This document shows, one piece after another, positions 56,571-64,000 of a stretch of DNA of 64,000 bases (position 1 is its first letter; every line of letters begins with the position of its first letter). Location: assembly GCA_902835305.1 (NCBI GenBank), contig CADFMD010000002.1:62001-126000 (forward strand). The letters run 5' to 3'. Under the pieces are notes generated by a model. The model was not told the DNA's origin and searched no databases. It worked only from the letters and a program-made list of their open reading frames with translations. Source of the stretch: Coriobacteriaceae bacterium (lineage in GTDB: Bacteria; Actinomycetota; Coriobacteriia; Coriobacteriales; Coriobacteriaceae). The translations under genes and the position numbers were made by a program.

Positions 56571-56731
56571 ATTATCCGTCCTCTCGACAGCAATGAATCA
56601 AACCGTGGTTCATGGTACACCCCGGCAATAAAAGCAATGAGACACCGGTTGCATTGCACGCCAAGAACAGATGTTGCACACGCGCAGCCCACAGATGACA
56701 GGTGTCGACGCACGACACGTCGAGCCCTCCC

Positions 56732-57556
56732 CTAGTCGAGCACGACAAGCTCGGCGGGATCGTAATCCACGCCCATAAACGCAAGGCCGCAGGCAGGAGC
56801 CGTGGGGCCCGCAGCGGTACGGTCGCAAGCATCGATAACCTCGCGCATCCACTCGGGTTCACGGCGATGCATGCCAATCTCGACAAGCGTGCCCACGATC
56901 GTACGGACCATCGAATGCAGAAACGCATTGCCCTCGATGGTAAACGTCAGGATGTCCTCGCCAAACGCAACCTCATGGCCAAATTCGGCACGCATCACGC
57001 AGCGATGCGTGGGTTTGCCAACGGCCGAGGCAACCTTGCAAAAGCTTTTAAAGTCCTGCTCGCCCAGCAGCGCGGGGCAGGCAGAAGACATAGCCTCAAC
57101 ATCCAAGGGATAGCGATGCCACCACACGGCACCGCGGGACAGCACGGGGCGCGCATCGCGATCGGCAATACGGTATGTATACGTACGGGAATGCGCGTCA
57201 AAGCGTGCAGAAAAGCCTTTACGGGCCCTGTAGACCTCGTTTATGGCGATATCTTTGGGCAGCAGGGCATCCATGGCCCGCAGCCACCTACGGCGCGTCA
57301 GAGCGAGCTCAGCGTCCGTAACGGGCACGCTGATGTACTGAGCCACGGCATGCACGCCGGCATCGGTACGCCCCGCGCACGTCAGATCGATCGGGCGGCG
57401 AAGCAGCGTCTCGATGGCTCGACGTAGCTCACCAGCAACCGTCGTCTGTCCCGGCTGCTCGGCAAATCCGCTATACGACGAGCCATCATAGGCCACACGA
57501 AATACGAGTGTGGCGTCAAGCTCGGAAATCGAATTGAAATCAGACGGCGCAGTCAT
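56732..57556 (-). CDS. truA: tRNA pseudouridine(38-40) synthase
   Basis: TruA converts uridines 38-40 of tRNA anticodon arms to pseudouridine. The catalytic aspartate is in CAGRTDAGVHA near residue 63 of this 274-residue protein, and the YRIADRDARPVLSRGAVWWHRYPLD and GNAFLHSMVRTIVGTLVEIG stretches are typical. The start at 57556 follows GGGAGCG. In many bacteria truA follows rplQ, as here, but a strong terminator lies between them, so it probably has its own promoter. Confidence 0.95.
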   Translation of the reverse strand: MTAPSDFNSISELDATLVFRVAYDGSSYSGFAEQPGQTTVAGELRRAIETLLRRPIDLTCAGRTDAGVHAVAQYISVPVTDAELALTRRRWLRAMDALLPKDIAINEVYRARKGFSARFDAHSRTYTYRIADRDARPVLSRGAVWWHRYPLDVEAMSSACPALLGEQDFKSFCKVASAVGKPTHRCVMRAEFGHEVAFGEDILTFTIEGNAFLHSMVRTIVGTLVEIGMHRREPEWMREVIDACDRTAAGPTAPACGLAFMGVDYDPAELVVLD

Positions 57557-57591
57557 GGGCGCTCCCAACAAACAAGCAACGGTATCGCGAC

Positions 57592-57621
57592 AAAAAAGAG
57601 GGGTACGCGAACGTACCCCTC
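57592..57621 (-). terminator. Rho-independent terminator after rplQ
   Basis: On the minus strand GAGGGGTACG pairs with CGTACCCCTC around TTCG and is followed by TTTTTTG. It ends the ribosomal/rpoA operon before truA. Confidence 0.92.
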
Positions 57622-57647
57622 GAATATAGCCTATGCAGACGGAAAGT

Positions 57648-58115
57648 CTACTCAGCGGTCTCCTCAGCAGGAGCTTCCTCGACGGCCTCGACCTTCTTGG
57701 GAGCAGCGGCCTTCTTGGGGGCCGGAGCAGCCTTCTTGGCCTTAGGCGTGCAAGGCTCGGTGACGAGCTCCATGATAACGATGGGAGCGTTGTCGCCCTT
57801 GCGGTTGCCGAGCTTCATGATGCGGGTGTAACCGCCGTTGCGGTCCTGCCACATGCCCTGGGCAGCCTTGTCGAAGATCTCGGCAACGAGCTGCTTATCG
57901 CCGAGCTTGGCGATAGCCAGACGACGAGAGTGCAGGTCGCCTTTCTTGGCCCAAGTGATGATCGGGTCGACGACCGAACGCAGCGCCTTAGCGCGGGTCT
58001 CGGTGGTCTTGATGCGGTCGTTCTCGAAGAGGGCCTTAGCAAGGCTCTTCTTCATGGCCTTGGTGTGGCTCGCATCGGTGCCGAGCTTCAGGCCCTTCTT
58101 AACGTTGTGACGCAT
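57648..58115 (-). CDS. rplQ: Ribosomal protein bL17 with Ala/Lys/Pro-rich tail
   Basis: The first 115 residues are a standard L17 (MRHNVKKGLKLGTDASHTKAMKKSLAKALF..., ALRSVVDPIITWAKKGDLHSRRLA). The last 35-40 residues form an Ala, Lys, Pro and Glu tail. It is the last gene of the alpha-type operon, 30 bases after rpoA. Confidence 0.96.
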   Translation of the reverse strand: MRHNVKKGLKLGTDASHTKAMKKSLAKALFENDRIKTTETRAKALRSVVDPIITWAKKGDLHSRRLAIAKLGDKQLVAEIFDKAAQGMWQDRNGGYTRIMKLGNRKGDNAPIVIMELVTEPCTPKAKKAAPAPKKAAAPKKVEAVEEAPAEETAE

Positions 58116-58145
58116 GGTCTAGTTTCTCCTCAAATATGCGAAGCA

Positions 58146-59087
58146 TTAAGCCTTCAGGCTCAGGCCCATGGACTCAAGCTTGTCCTTCACTTCCTCGATC
58201 GACTTAACACCGAAGTTACGGATGTTGAGCAGATCGTTCTCCGAGAACTCAACGAGCTGACGGACCGAGTGAATGCTGGCGCGCTTAAGGCAGTTGTAGG
58301 AACGGACAGAAAGGTCCAGATCCTCGATCTGCTTGTCCAGCTCGGCGTTGTCGTTGGTGACCTCGGGAGCGAAGATCGAAGCCTCCTCCTCGACCTCGGG
58401 GGTCTCGGCAAGGTTCATAAAGGCAGCCATATGCTGGTTGATGATATTGGCAGCCTGGACCACGGCGTCGCGCGGAGCGATGGAGCCGTTGGTCTCGATC
58501 TCGAGGACAAGGCGGTCGTAGTCGGTGTGCTGACCGACACGGCAAGCCTCAACGAGCTTGGCGCAACGGGACACCGGCGAGTACAGCGAGTCGACGTGGA
58601 TCACACCGATGGGATCGTTGTCGCGCTTGTTAGCCTCGCCAGAGACATAGCCGCGGCCATAGCCGATGCGCATGCTCATGGTGAGATGGCCGCCCTCGGT
58701 GAGCGTAGCGATGTGCTGCTCGGGGTTGACCAGCTCAAACTCGGACGGAATAAAGAAGTCCGCACCGGTGACCTCGCAGGGGCCGTCAACCGAGATGGTG
58801 GCGGTCGCCTCGTCGGTCGTGCCGAGAGCCCTGAAGACAAGACCCTTGACATTCAGGACGATGTCGGTGACATCCTCGACCATGTTAGGGATGGTCATGA
58901 ACTCGTGCTGTGCACCATCGATCTGAATAGCCTCGACGGCGGCACCCTCGAGCGAGGACAGAAGTACGCGACGAAGGGAGTTACCCAGCGTATCGCCGTA
59001 GCCACGCTCGAGCGGCTCGACGGAGACACGAGCAGACGTCTCGTTGATCTCTTCGACCTGAACCTGAGGCCTAATGAATTCTGACAT
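58146..59087 (-). CDS. rpoA: RNA polymerase alpha subunit
   Basis: The 313-residue protein nucleates RNA polymerase assembly. The N-terminal dimerisation domain contains EPLERGYGDTLGNSLRRVLLSSLEGAAV; the C-terminal domain contains LDLSVRSYNCLKRASIHSVRQLVEFSENDLLNIRNFGVKSIEEVKDKL, which contacts activators and UP elements. Length and order (rpsD before, rplQ after) are standard. Confidence 0.98.
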   Translation of the reverse strand: MSEFIRPQVQVEEINETSARVSVEPLERGYGDTLGNSLRRVLLSSLEGAAVEAIQIDGAQHEFMTIPNMVEDVTDIVLNVKGLVFRALGTTDEATATISVDGPCEVTGADFFIPSEFELVNPEQHIATLTEGGHLTMSMRIGYGRGYVSGEANKRDNDPIGVIHVDSLYSPVSRCAKLVEACRVGQHTDYDRLVLEIETNGSIAPRDAVVQAANIINQHMAAFMNLAETPEVEEEASIFAPEVTNDNAELDKQIEDLDLSVRSYNCLKRASIHSVRQLVEFSENDLLNIRNFGVKSIEEVKDKLESMGLSLKA

Positions 59088-59119
59088 GTATTACCTCCAG
59101 CCTCAGCAGCCCGGATGGA

Positions 59120-59716
59120 CTACTTAGAGTAGAGCTCGACGATGAGCTGCTCGTTGATATCACCGCTGATCTGCTCACGCGTCGGCAGAGCGAGCACGTT
59201 ACCAGACAGCTTCTCGATATCGACCTCGAGCCAGCCAGGGACCTCAAAGCGCTCGGAGGAAATCAGAGCCTCCTTGATGGGGAGGAGGTCACGGAACTTC
59301 TCGCCGACAGCGACGACGTCGCCGGCCTTGACGCGGTAGGACGGGATGTCCACGCGCTTGCCGTTCACGGTGAAGTGACCGTGACGGACGGACTGACGAG
59401 CCTCTTTGCGGGTGCGGGCGAAGCCAAGACGGAAGACGACGTTGTCGAGGCGAGACTCAAGGATGATCATGAGGTTCTCACCGGTGACGCCGTTCATCTT
59501 GCGGGCCTTGTTGAAGTAGCCGTGGAACTGCTTCTCCAGAACGCCATAGATGAACTTGACCTTCTGCTTCTCGCGCAGCTGCATGCCGTACTCAGATTCC
59601 TTGCGACGGCGCTTGGGCTGACGGATAGATTCCTTCTTGCTGCTGTAACCGAGCTCAGCGGGATCGATCCCGAGCTGACGGCAGCGCTTAAGAACAGGAG
59701 TCCTGTCGATTGCCAT
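59120..59716 (-). CDS. rpsD: Ribosomal protein uS4
   Basis: This 198-residue small-subunit protein binds 16S rRNA early in assembly. The N-terminus MAIDRTPVLKRCRQLGIDPAELGYSSKKES lacks the zinc-binding Cys pairs, so it is the C-minus form. The S4 RNA-binding domain (LDNVVFRLGFARTRKEARQSVRHGHFTVNGKRVDIPSYRVKAGD) is complete. In some bacteria S4 represses its own operon; no pseudoknot was searched for here. Confidence 0.97.
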   Translation of the reverse strand: MAIDRTPVLKRCRQLGIDPAELGYSSKKESIRQPKRRRKESEYGMQLREKQKVKFIYGVLEKQFHGYFNKARKMNGVTGENLMIILESRLDNVVFRLGFARTRKEARQSVRHGHFTVNGKRVDIPSYRVKAGDVVAVGEKFRDLLPIKEALISSERFEVPGWLEVDIEKLSGNVLALPTREQISGDINEQLIVELYSK

Positions 59717-59735
59717 ATTGATACGATCCTTTCAG

Positions 59736-60140
59736 TTACACGCGGCGACGCTTCTTGGGGCGGCAGCCGTTGTGCGGGATGGGGGTCTTGTCCTGGATGC
59801 TCGAGACCTCGAGGCCAGCAGCCTGGAGGGAGCGGATGGCGGTCTCACGACCGGAGCCGGGGCCCTTGACGAAGACGGAAACCTTCTTCATACCGTGCTC
59901 CATGGCCTGCTTGGCAGCAGCCTCGGCAGCCATCTGGGCAGCGAACGGCGTGGACTTACGGGAGCCCTTGAAGCCCACCTGGCCAGCCGACTTCCAGGAA
60001 ATGACGTTGCCCTGGGGATCGGTGATCGAAACGATCGTGTTGTTGAACGTAGAACGAATGTGAGCCTGGCCCACGGAAATGTTCTTACGGTCCGCGCGCT
60101 TCAGACGGGCAGCGCGAACGTTCTTCTTAGCAGTAGCCAT
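59736..60140 (-). CDS. rpsK: Ribosomal protein uS11
   Basis: This 134-residue platform protein of the small subunit contains GQAHIRSTFNNTIVSITDPQGNVISWKSAGQVGFKGSRKSTPFAAQMAAE and the C-terminal DKTPIPHNGCRPKKRRRV, both typical. It lies between rpsM and rpsD in the standard order. Confidence 0.97.
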   Translation of the reverse strand: MATAKKNVRAARLKRADRKNISVGQAHIRSTFNNTIVSITDPQGNVISWKSAGQVGFKGSRKSTPFAAQMAAEAAAKQAMEHGMKKVSVFVKGPGSGRETAIRSLQAAGLEVSSIQDKTPIPHNGCRPKKRRRV

Positions 60141-60154
60141 CTATCTAGCGCTCC

Positions 60155-60529
60155 TTATTTCTTCTTCTTAGCACCGATCTGACGCTTCGGGCCCTTGCGG
60201 GTACGAGCGTTAGTGTGGGTGCGCTGGCCGCGGACCGGGAGGCCCTTGCGGTGACGAAGGCCGCGGTTGCAGCCGATGTCCATAAGGCGCTTGACGTTCT
60301 GGTTGCGCTCACGGCGGAGGTCACCCTCAACCATGATCTGGTTCTTATCGATATAATCGCGGATGGCGTTAACCTCATCCTCGGTGAGGTCCTTAACGCG
60401 CGTATCCACGTTAACGTTGCACTCGACGCAGATCTTCGTCGCAGTGGTGCGGCCGATGCCGTAAATGTAGGTCAGACCGATCTCAACGCGCTTCTCACGC
60501 GGGAGGTCGACACCATTAATACGGGCCAA
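60155..60529 (-). CDS. rpsM: Ribosomal protein uS13
   Basis: This 124-residue small-subunit head protein starts with TTG (60529), preceded by GAGGAG. It has ARINGVDLPREKRVEIGLTYIYGIGRTTATKI and the basic tail NRGLRHRKGLPVRGQRTHTNARTRKGPKRQ. The non-ATG start is probably used because family length and ribosome-binding spacing fit. Confidence 0.97.
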   Translation of the reverse strand: MARINGVDLPREKRVEIGLTYIYGIGRTTATKICVECNVNVDTRVKDLTEDEVNAIRDYIDKNQIMVEGDLRRERNQNVKRLMDIGCNRGLRHRKGLPVRGQRTHTNARTRKGPKRQIGAKKKK

Positions 60530-60543
60530 CGTAGTCTCCTCTC

Positions 60544-60657
60544 TTAACCCTGACGCTGCTTATGACGGGGGTTCTCGCAAATGACGAGGACCTTGCCATG
60601 GCGCCTAATGATTTTGCACTTATCGCACATCTTCTTGACCGAAGGACGTACCTTCAT
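60544..60657 (-). CDS. rpmJ: Ribosomal protein bL36, 37 residues
   Basis: The gene was read directly from the minus strand. MKVRPSVKKMCDKCKIIRRHGKVLVICENPRHKQRQG has the zinc-binding Cys-x-x-Cys and Cys...His set of bL36 and the exact family length. It lies 14 bases before rpsM in the standard infA-rpmJ-rpsM order. Confidence 0.97.
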   Translation of the reverse strand: MKVRPSVKKMCDKCKIIRRHGKVLVICENPRHKQRQG

Positions 60658-60807
60658 CGTTCTTCCTTTCGGTAGCGCTCAAACTACTTCCCTACTATCT
60701 ACTCGCCCAGCCGCAGGCGTTTAAAACTATGGCTGGTCTTCACACACAATCCGACCGTAGGTTGAGCTAAGCCTGCAGCCGGAAATGGAGTGCGTGTATG
60801 CGTGCCG

Positions 60808-61032
60808 CTATTTGTAGCGATAGGTGATGCGGCCGCGGGTCAGGTCGTACGGGGAAAGCTCCACGACAACCCTGTCACCGGGGAGAATACGGATGTAATT
60901 CATTCGGATCTTGCCAGAAATGTTGCACAGAACCGAATGACCGTTCTCGAGCTCGACCTTAAACATGGCGTTGGGCAGCGGTTCCTTTACCGTACCCTCG
61001 AGCTCAATTGCGTCTTCCTTCTTCACAAGCAA
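60808..61032 (-). CDS. infA: Translation initiation factor IF-1
   Basis: The 72-74-residue OB-fold protein (KKEDAIELEGTVKEPLPNAMFKVELENGHSVLCNISGKIRMNYIRILPGDRVVVELSPYDLTRGRITYRYK) binds the ribosomal A site during initiation. No in-frame ATG exists at the beginning: TTG at 61032 has AGAAAG at good spacing and GTG at 61026 gives the canonical length. A structured element (61162-61249) lies upstream. Confidence 0.95.
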   Translation of the reverse strand: MLVKKEDAIELEGTVKEPLPNAMFKVELENGHSVLCNISGKIRMNYIRILPGDRVVVELSPYDLTRGRITYRYK

Positions 61033-61161
61033 TCATCTTTCTCTAGAAAACGACAGCGATTGAGTATTCTACAATACGCATGCACGTATCGTAGTATCTT
61101 CGTAATGGCTCCACAACTAAGCGGAACTTGTTACATTTGAGAAATGTAAAACAAAGCCGTT

Positions 61162-61249
61162 CCCTGATGCCCAAGATCGCCTTGAAATGAGAAGGCATAG
61201 ACCTTGGGGTCATGCCTTCGAAATTGAAAGGCGAGGTTGGGCATCAGGG
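61162..61249. ncRNA. Multi-stem structured element between map and infA (candidate RNA family, copy 2)
   Basis: The outer helix pairs CCCTGATGCCCAA (61162-61174) with TTGGGCATCAGGG (61237-61249), a perfect 13-bp match. A GCCTT/AAGGC middle helix with GAAATGA and GAAATTGA loop strands follows. The inner hairpin GAAGGCAT/ATGCCTTC has a bulged A and then GACC-TTGG-GGTC. It shares its plan and loop sequences with 48997-49096 while the helices differ. It begins 12 bases past the map stop and lies about 130 bases upstream of infA. Confidence 0.65.
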
Positions 61250-61260
61250 GGCGGCGACTT

Positions 61261-62049
61261 TTACATTTCACCGCCTTGCAAGGAACACCAAGCACCCTGG
61301 GCATCCGTGGTGAGAATCACCGGACCGTCATTGGTAATGGCGACGGTGTTCTCGTAGTGTGCGGCGGGCAGGTGGTCGTTGGTCGTAACAATCCAACCGT
61401 CGGAGCCCGTGCTCACATGGTTGGAACCCATCGTAACCATCGGCTCGATGGCAATGACCATGCCGGCCTGGAGGCGAACGCCCCTCCCCTTCTTTCCATA
61501 GTTAGGAACGTTGGGGTCCTCGTGCATCACGCGGCCAATGCCATGGCCCACATAGTCACGAAGCACGCCGTAACCGTGAGACTCGGCGAGGGACTGAACG
61601 GCGTAACCAACATCCCCGATATGGTTACCGGGAACAGCCTGCTCGATGGCAGCCTTAAGGCAATCGCGCGTGACCTCGCACAGGGCCTTGGCCTCGGGCG
61701 TGGGTGTGCCGACAAAAAACGTCCAAGCGTTATCGCCAACCCAACCGTCGACAACGGCTCCCGTATCGATGGAGATGATATCGCCATCGCGCAGGATCAT
61801 GTCGGGGTTGGGAATACCGTGGACCACGGCATCGTTAATCGATGCGCAAATGGTACCGGGGAACCCGCCGTAACCCTTAAAGGCCGGGGTGCCGCCATGC
61901 ATACGGATAATCTGCTCCGCGAGCTGATCGAGCTCAAAGGTCGAAACACCAGGGCGCACCATGGCTCCAACGTGGCGGAGCGCCATCTTAGATAGCGCTC
62001 CTGCCTTCTTCATCTGCTCGATTTGCGTTGCAGACTTAATCTTGATCAT
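61261..62049 (-). CDS. map: Methionine aminopeptidase, type I
   Basis: This 262-residue cytoplasmic metalloprotease removes N-terminal methionine. The five metal ligands are seen in IISIDTGAVVDGWVGDNAWTF (two Asp), GHGIGRVMHEDPNVPN (His), AIEPM and a late Glu within the C-terminal strand. Its ATG overlaps the adk stop by four bases (ATGA). It belongs to the secY-adk-map block. Confidence 0.97.
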   Translation of the reverse strand: MIKIKSATQIEQMKKAGALSKMALRHVGAMVRPGVSTFELDQLAEQIIRMHGGTPAFKGYGGFPGTICASINDAVVHGIPNPDMILRDGDIISIDTGAVVDGWVGDNAWTFFVGTPTPEAKALCEVTRDCLKAAIEQAVPGNHIGDVGYAVQSLAESHGYGVLRDYVGHGIGRVMHEDPNVPNYGKKGRGVRLQAGMVIAIEPMVTMGSNHVSTGSDGWIVTTNDHLPAAHYENTVAITNDGPVILTTDAQGAWCSLQGGEM

Positions 62050-62672
62050 AGACCAAGAGCCTCTTTGACATCCCCGTACACGGTCTCGCGAGCCTGGTCA
62101 CCGTTGACCGACTTGAGCAGACCCTGGCCACGATAGTAGTCGACGAGCGGGCTCGTGGACTTCTCGTAGACGTCGAGACGGTTCTTGATGGTCTCGGGCT
62201 TGTCGTCGTCGCGCTGATACATCTCGCCGGCGCACTTGGGGCAGGTAGCATCGGCAGCGGTGCCGGTGTAACCGCAGGCGCGGCAGGTGCGACGCGAAGA
62301 CAGACGATCGATGATGACCTCGGGGGCCACGTCGACCAGAAGGGCGCAGTCGATCTCGCGACCCATGGCGGAGAGCTCGGAATCGAGCGTCACAGCCTGG
62401 GCGGTGTTGCGCGGGAAGCCGTCGAGGATGAAGCCCTGCTGGGCGTCATCGGCAGCAAGGCGCTCCTTGACAAGGTCGATCACGAGCTGGTCGGGAACGA
62501 GCTCGCCAGCGTCCATGTACTTCTTAGCCTGAATACCAAGCTCGGTGCCACCCTTGACGGCAGCACGCAGCAGGTCGCCCGTGGAAATGTGAGCGACGCC
62601 AAACTCGGCGACGAGCTCCTGTGCGACGGTGCCCTTACCGGCACCCGGAGCTCCGAGCAATACGAGGTTCAT
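62046..62672 (-). CDS. adk: Adenylate kinase, zinc-LID type
   Basis: The 208-residue enzyme equilibrates AMP, ATP and ADP. The P-loop GAPGAGKGT is at residues 7-15, STGDLLRAAV forms the AMP site, FILDGFPRNTAQA follows, and the LID has a Cys4 zinc site (CRACGYTGTAADATCPKCAGEM). The start at 62672 follows AGGAGG; a TTG two codons upstream is possible. Confidence 0.97.
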   Translation of the reverse strand: MNLVLLGAPGAGKGTVAQELVAEFGVAHISTGDLLRAAVKGGTELGIQAKKYMDAGELVPDQLVIDLVKERLAADDAQQGFILDGFPRNTAQAVTLDSELSAMGREIDCALLVDVAPEVIIDRLSSRRTCRACGYTGTAADATCPKCAGEMYQRDDDKPETIKNRLDVYEKSTSPLVDYYRGQGLLKSVNGDQARETVYGDVKEALGL

Positions 62673-62690
62673 GAGCAATCCTCCTCTAGC

Positions 62691-63977
62691 CTATTTAAAG
62701 AATCCATCGTAATCATACATCTTGATCTGGCCTTCGAGCTTATCGACCGTGTCGAGCACGACGCCGACCATGATGAGGATGGACGTGCCGCCAAATGCCT
62801 GGATCAGATGGTTACCCGTGAAGGAGAAGATGATCGAAGGCACGATGGCGATGAGCGCCAAAAAGACAGCGCTGGGAAGCGTGATCTTGTTGAGCGCGTT
62901 CTTGATGTAGGCCGCGGTAGCCCTACCCGGACGGACGCCCGGAATAAAGCCGCCCTGCTTCTTAAGGTTGTCGGCCGTGTCATCGGGGTTGAACACCATG
63001 GAGGTGTAGAAGTACGCGAAGAACACGATGAGGACAACATTAAGCACCCAGTTGAGCCAACCGGTCGAAAGCGCAGAGGCAACTGCCTGAATCCAGCCGA
63101 TGCCGGGGAAGAACACGGCAATCTGAGCCGGGAAGTACAGCAGCGCCGAAGCGAAGATGATCGGCACGACACCCGCGGTATTGACCTTGATGGGCAGGTA
63201 GGTGGTCTGGCCACCCATCATGCGACGGCCCACGACGCGCTTAGCGTAGGAGACCGGGATGCGGCGCTGGCCGCGCTCAAGAAAAACAATCAGCGGGATA
63301 ACCAGCAGGATGATGGCGCAGATGATCACCATGGTGATGATGCCGCCGGCATTACCCTCGGTGCTGGAGAAGATCGCCTGCGGCAGGCCGGCCATGATGT
63401 TCGCAAAGATGATCAGGGACATGCCATTGCCGATACCGCGCTGGGTGATGAGCTCACCAATCCACATGATCAGCATAGCGCCCGCAGTGAGCGTGCCGAC
63501 GATCATGAGGTCGAAGATGATCTCGGGAGCGCCGGCGCCATTAAAGCTGATGCCGAAGCTCTTAAAGAGGAAGAGGTAACCCACGGAGTTGAGGATTGCC
63601 AGAGCCAGGGTGAGGTAACGCGAATACTGCGTAATCTTGGTCTGACCGACCTCGCCCTCGCGGGCAAGCTCATGCAGGGAAGGCACAACGGCCTGGAGCA
63701 TCTGGAGGATGATTGAGCTGGTGATGTAAGGCATGATGCCCAGCGAAAACACCGACACATAGCTCAACGCGCCGCCAGAGAAAAGATTCAGGAGGGCCAT
63801 AGCACCTGCGGCGACCGAATTGTTATCGGTCGAGAAAAGGCCCAGCATCCCCTGGAAGGGAATGCCGGGCACAGGAACGTGCGCACCAATGCGGTACACG
63901 ACGAGCATAGCTATGGTAAAAAGAATCTTTTCGCGCAATTCTTTGATGCGGAAAGCATTCTTAAGACCATTTAGCAC
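62691..63977 (-). CDS. secY: Preprotein translocase channel subunit SecY
   Basis: The 428-residue membrane protein has ten hydrophobic helices and forms the protein-conducting channel used by SecA. GIPFQGMLGLFSTDNNSVAAGAMALLNLFSGGALSYVSVFSLGIMPYITSSIILQML covers the plug and second helix; the cytosolic loop GQRRIPVSYAKRVVGRRMMGGQTTYLPIKVN contacts SecA and the ribosome. A GTG at 63977 is the likely start; the upstream site is modest (AAAGG) and the gene upstream is outside the window. Confidence 0.97.
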   Translation of the reverse strand: MLNGLKNAFRIKELREKILFTIAMLVVYRIGAHVPVPGIPFQGMLGLFSTDNNSVAAGAMALLNLFSGGALSYVSVFSLGIMPYITSSIILQMLQAVVPSLHELAREGEVGQTKITQYSRYLTLALAILNSVGYLFLFKSFGISFNGAGAPEIIFDLMIVGTLTAGAMLIMWIGELITQRGIGNGMSLIIFANIMAGLPQAIFSSTEGNAGGIITMVIICAIILLVIPLIVFLERGQRRIPVSYAKRVVGRRMMGGQTTYLPIKVNTAGVVPIIFASALLYFPAQIAVFFPGIGWIQAVASALSTGWLNWVLNVVLIVFFAYFYTSMVFNPDDTADNLKKQGGFIPGVRPGRATAAYIKNALNKITLPSAVFLALIAIVPSIIFSFTGNHLIQAFGGTSILIMVGVVLDTVDKLEGQIKMYDYDGFFK

Positions 63978-64000
63978 GGCAGCTCGACCTTTCCGCCGGC

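Overview
The window looks like a chromosomal segment of a gut-type Coriobacteriia actinobacterium, most likely Collinsella or a close relative. This is inferred from the high GC content, the extended Ala/Lys/Glu-rich tails on L31 and L17, the long FtsE and the overall gene set; no database was searched. Most genes lie on the minus strand. Non-ATG starts are frequent (ftsE and secY GTG; rpsM, infA, the VanZ gene and the glycosyltransferase TTG).

Layout, 1-20 kb. A copper efflux cluster (copA, cut by the window edge, then copZ and csoR) is followed by a zinc-ribbon membrane protein, an amidohydrolase, a PD-(D/E)XK nuclease-like protein bracketed by palindrome arrays, and an unknown 235-residue protein. 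Next come gltD and gltB (glutamate synthase), then gpmA and mntH on the plus strand, again bracketed by palindrome arrays. A flavin reductase/rubredoxin pair, a TPR protein with smpB, and tRNA-Glu and tRNA-Gln complete this part.

Layout, 20-35 kb. Small accessory genes (Spx/ArsC-like, VanZ-like, an orphan serine recombinase) precede rnr, ftsX and ftsE, a split transketolase, a YitT-family protein, prfB, secA and rpmE.

Layout, 35-43 kb. An accessory island lies between two near-identical 64-bp direct repeats (35096-35159 and 42725-42788). It holds two small secreted Tyr-rich proteins, three ABC-transporter proteins, a DUF2975/XRE pair and an N-terminally truncated tyrosine recombinase. The arrangement suggests a bacteriocin-type or peptide export/immunity locus on a decayed integrative element.

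Layout, 43-64 kb. An ACT protein, citrate synthase, two Cof-type HAD phosphatases, adenine deaminase, TyrRS, a U32 peptidase, a class A PBP, ArgR, a family 2 glycosyltransferase and truA lead into the conserved secY-adk-map-infA-rpmJ-rpsM-rpsK-rpsD-rpoA-rplQ block.

The most unusual signals are non-coding. (1) Eleven hairpins in four arrays share a strict 80-bp design: 16-bp arm, 25-bp loop, 16-bp inverted arm, 23-bp spacer. Lengths are kept while loops and spacers diverge. (2) A multi-stem element of about 90-100 bp occurs after tyrS and between map and infA with covarying helices, and a similar one lies between copA and copZ. (3) A family of GGGGACA-type palindromes is scattered in gene gaps. 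Protein-level oddities include RF2 with Ser-Pro-Thr where Ser-Pro-Phe is expected and FtsE with an N-terminal extension of about 174 residues.
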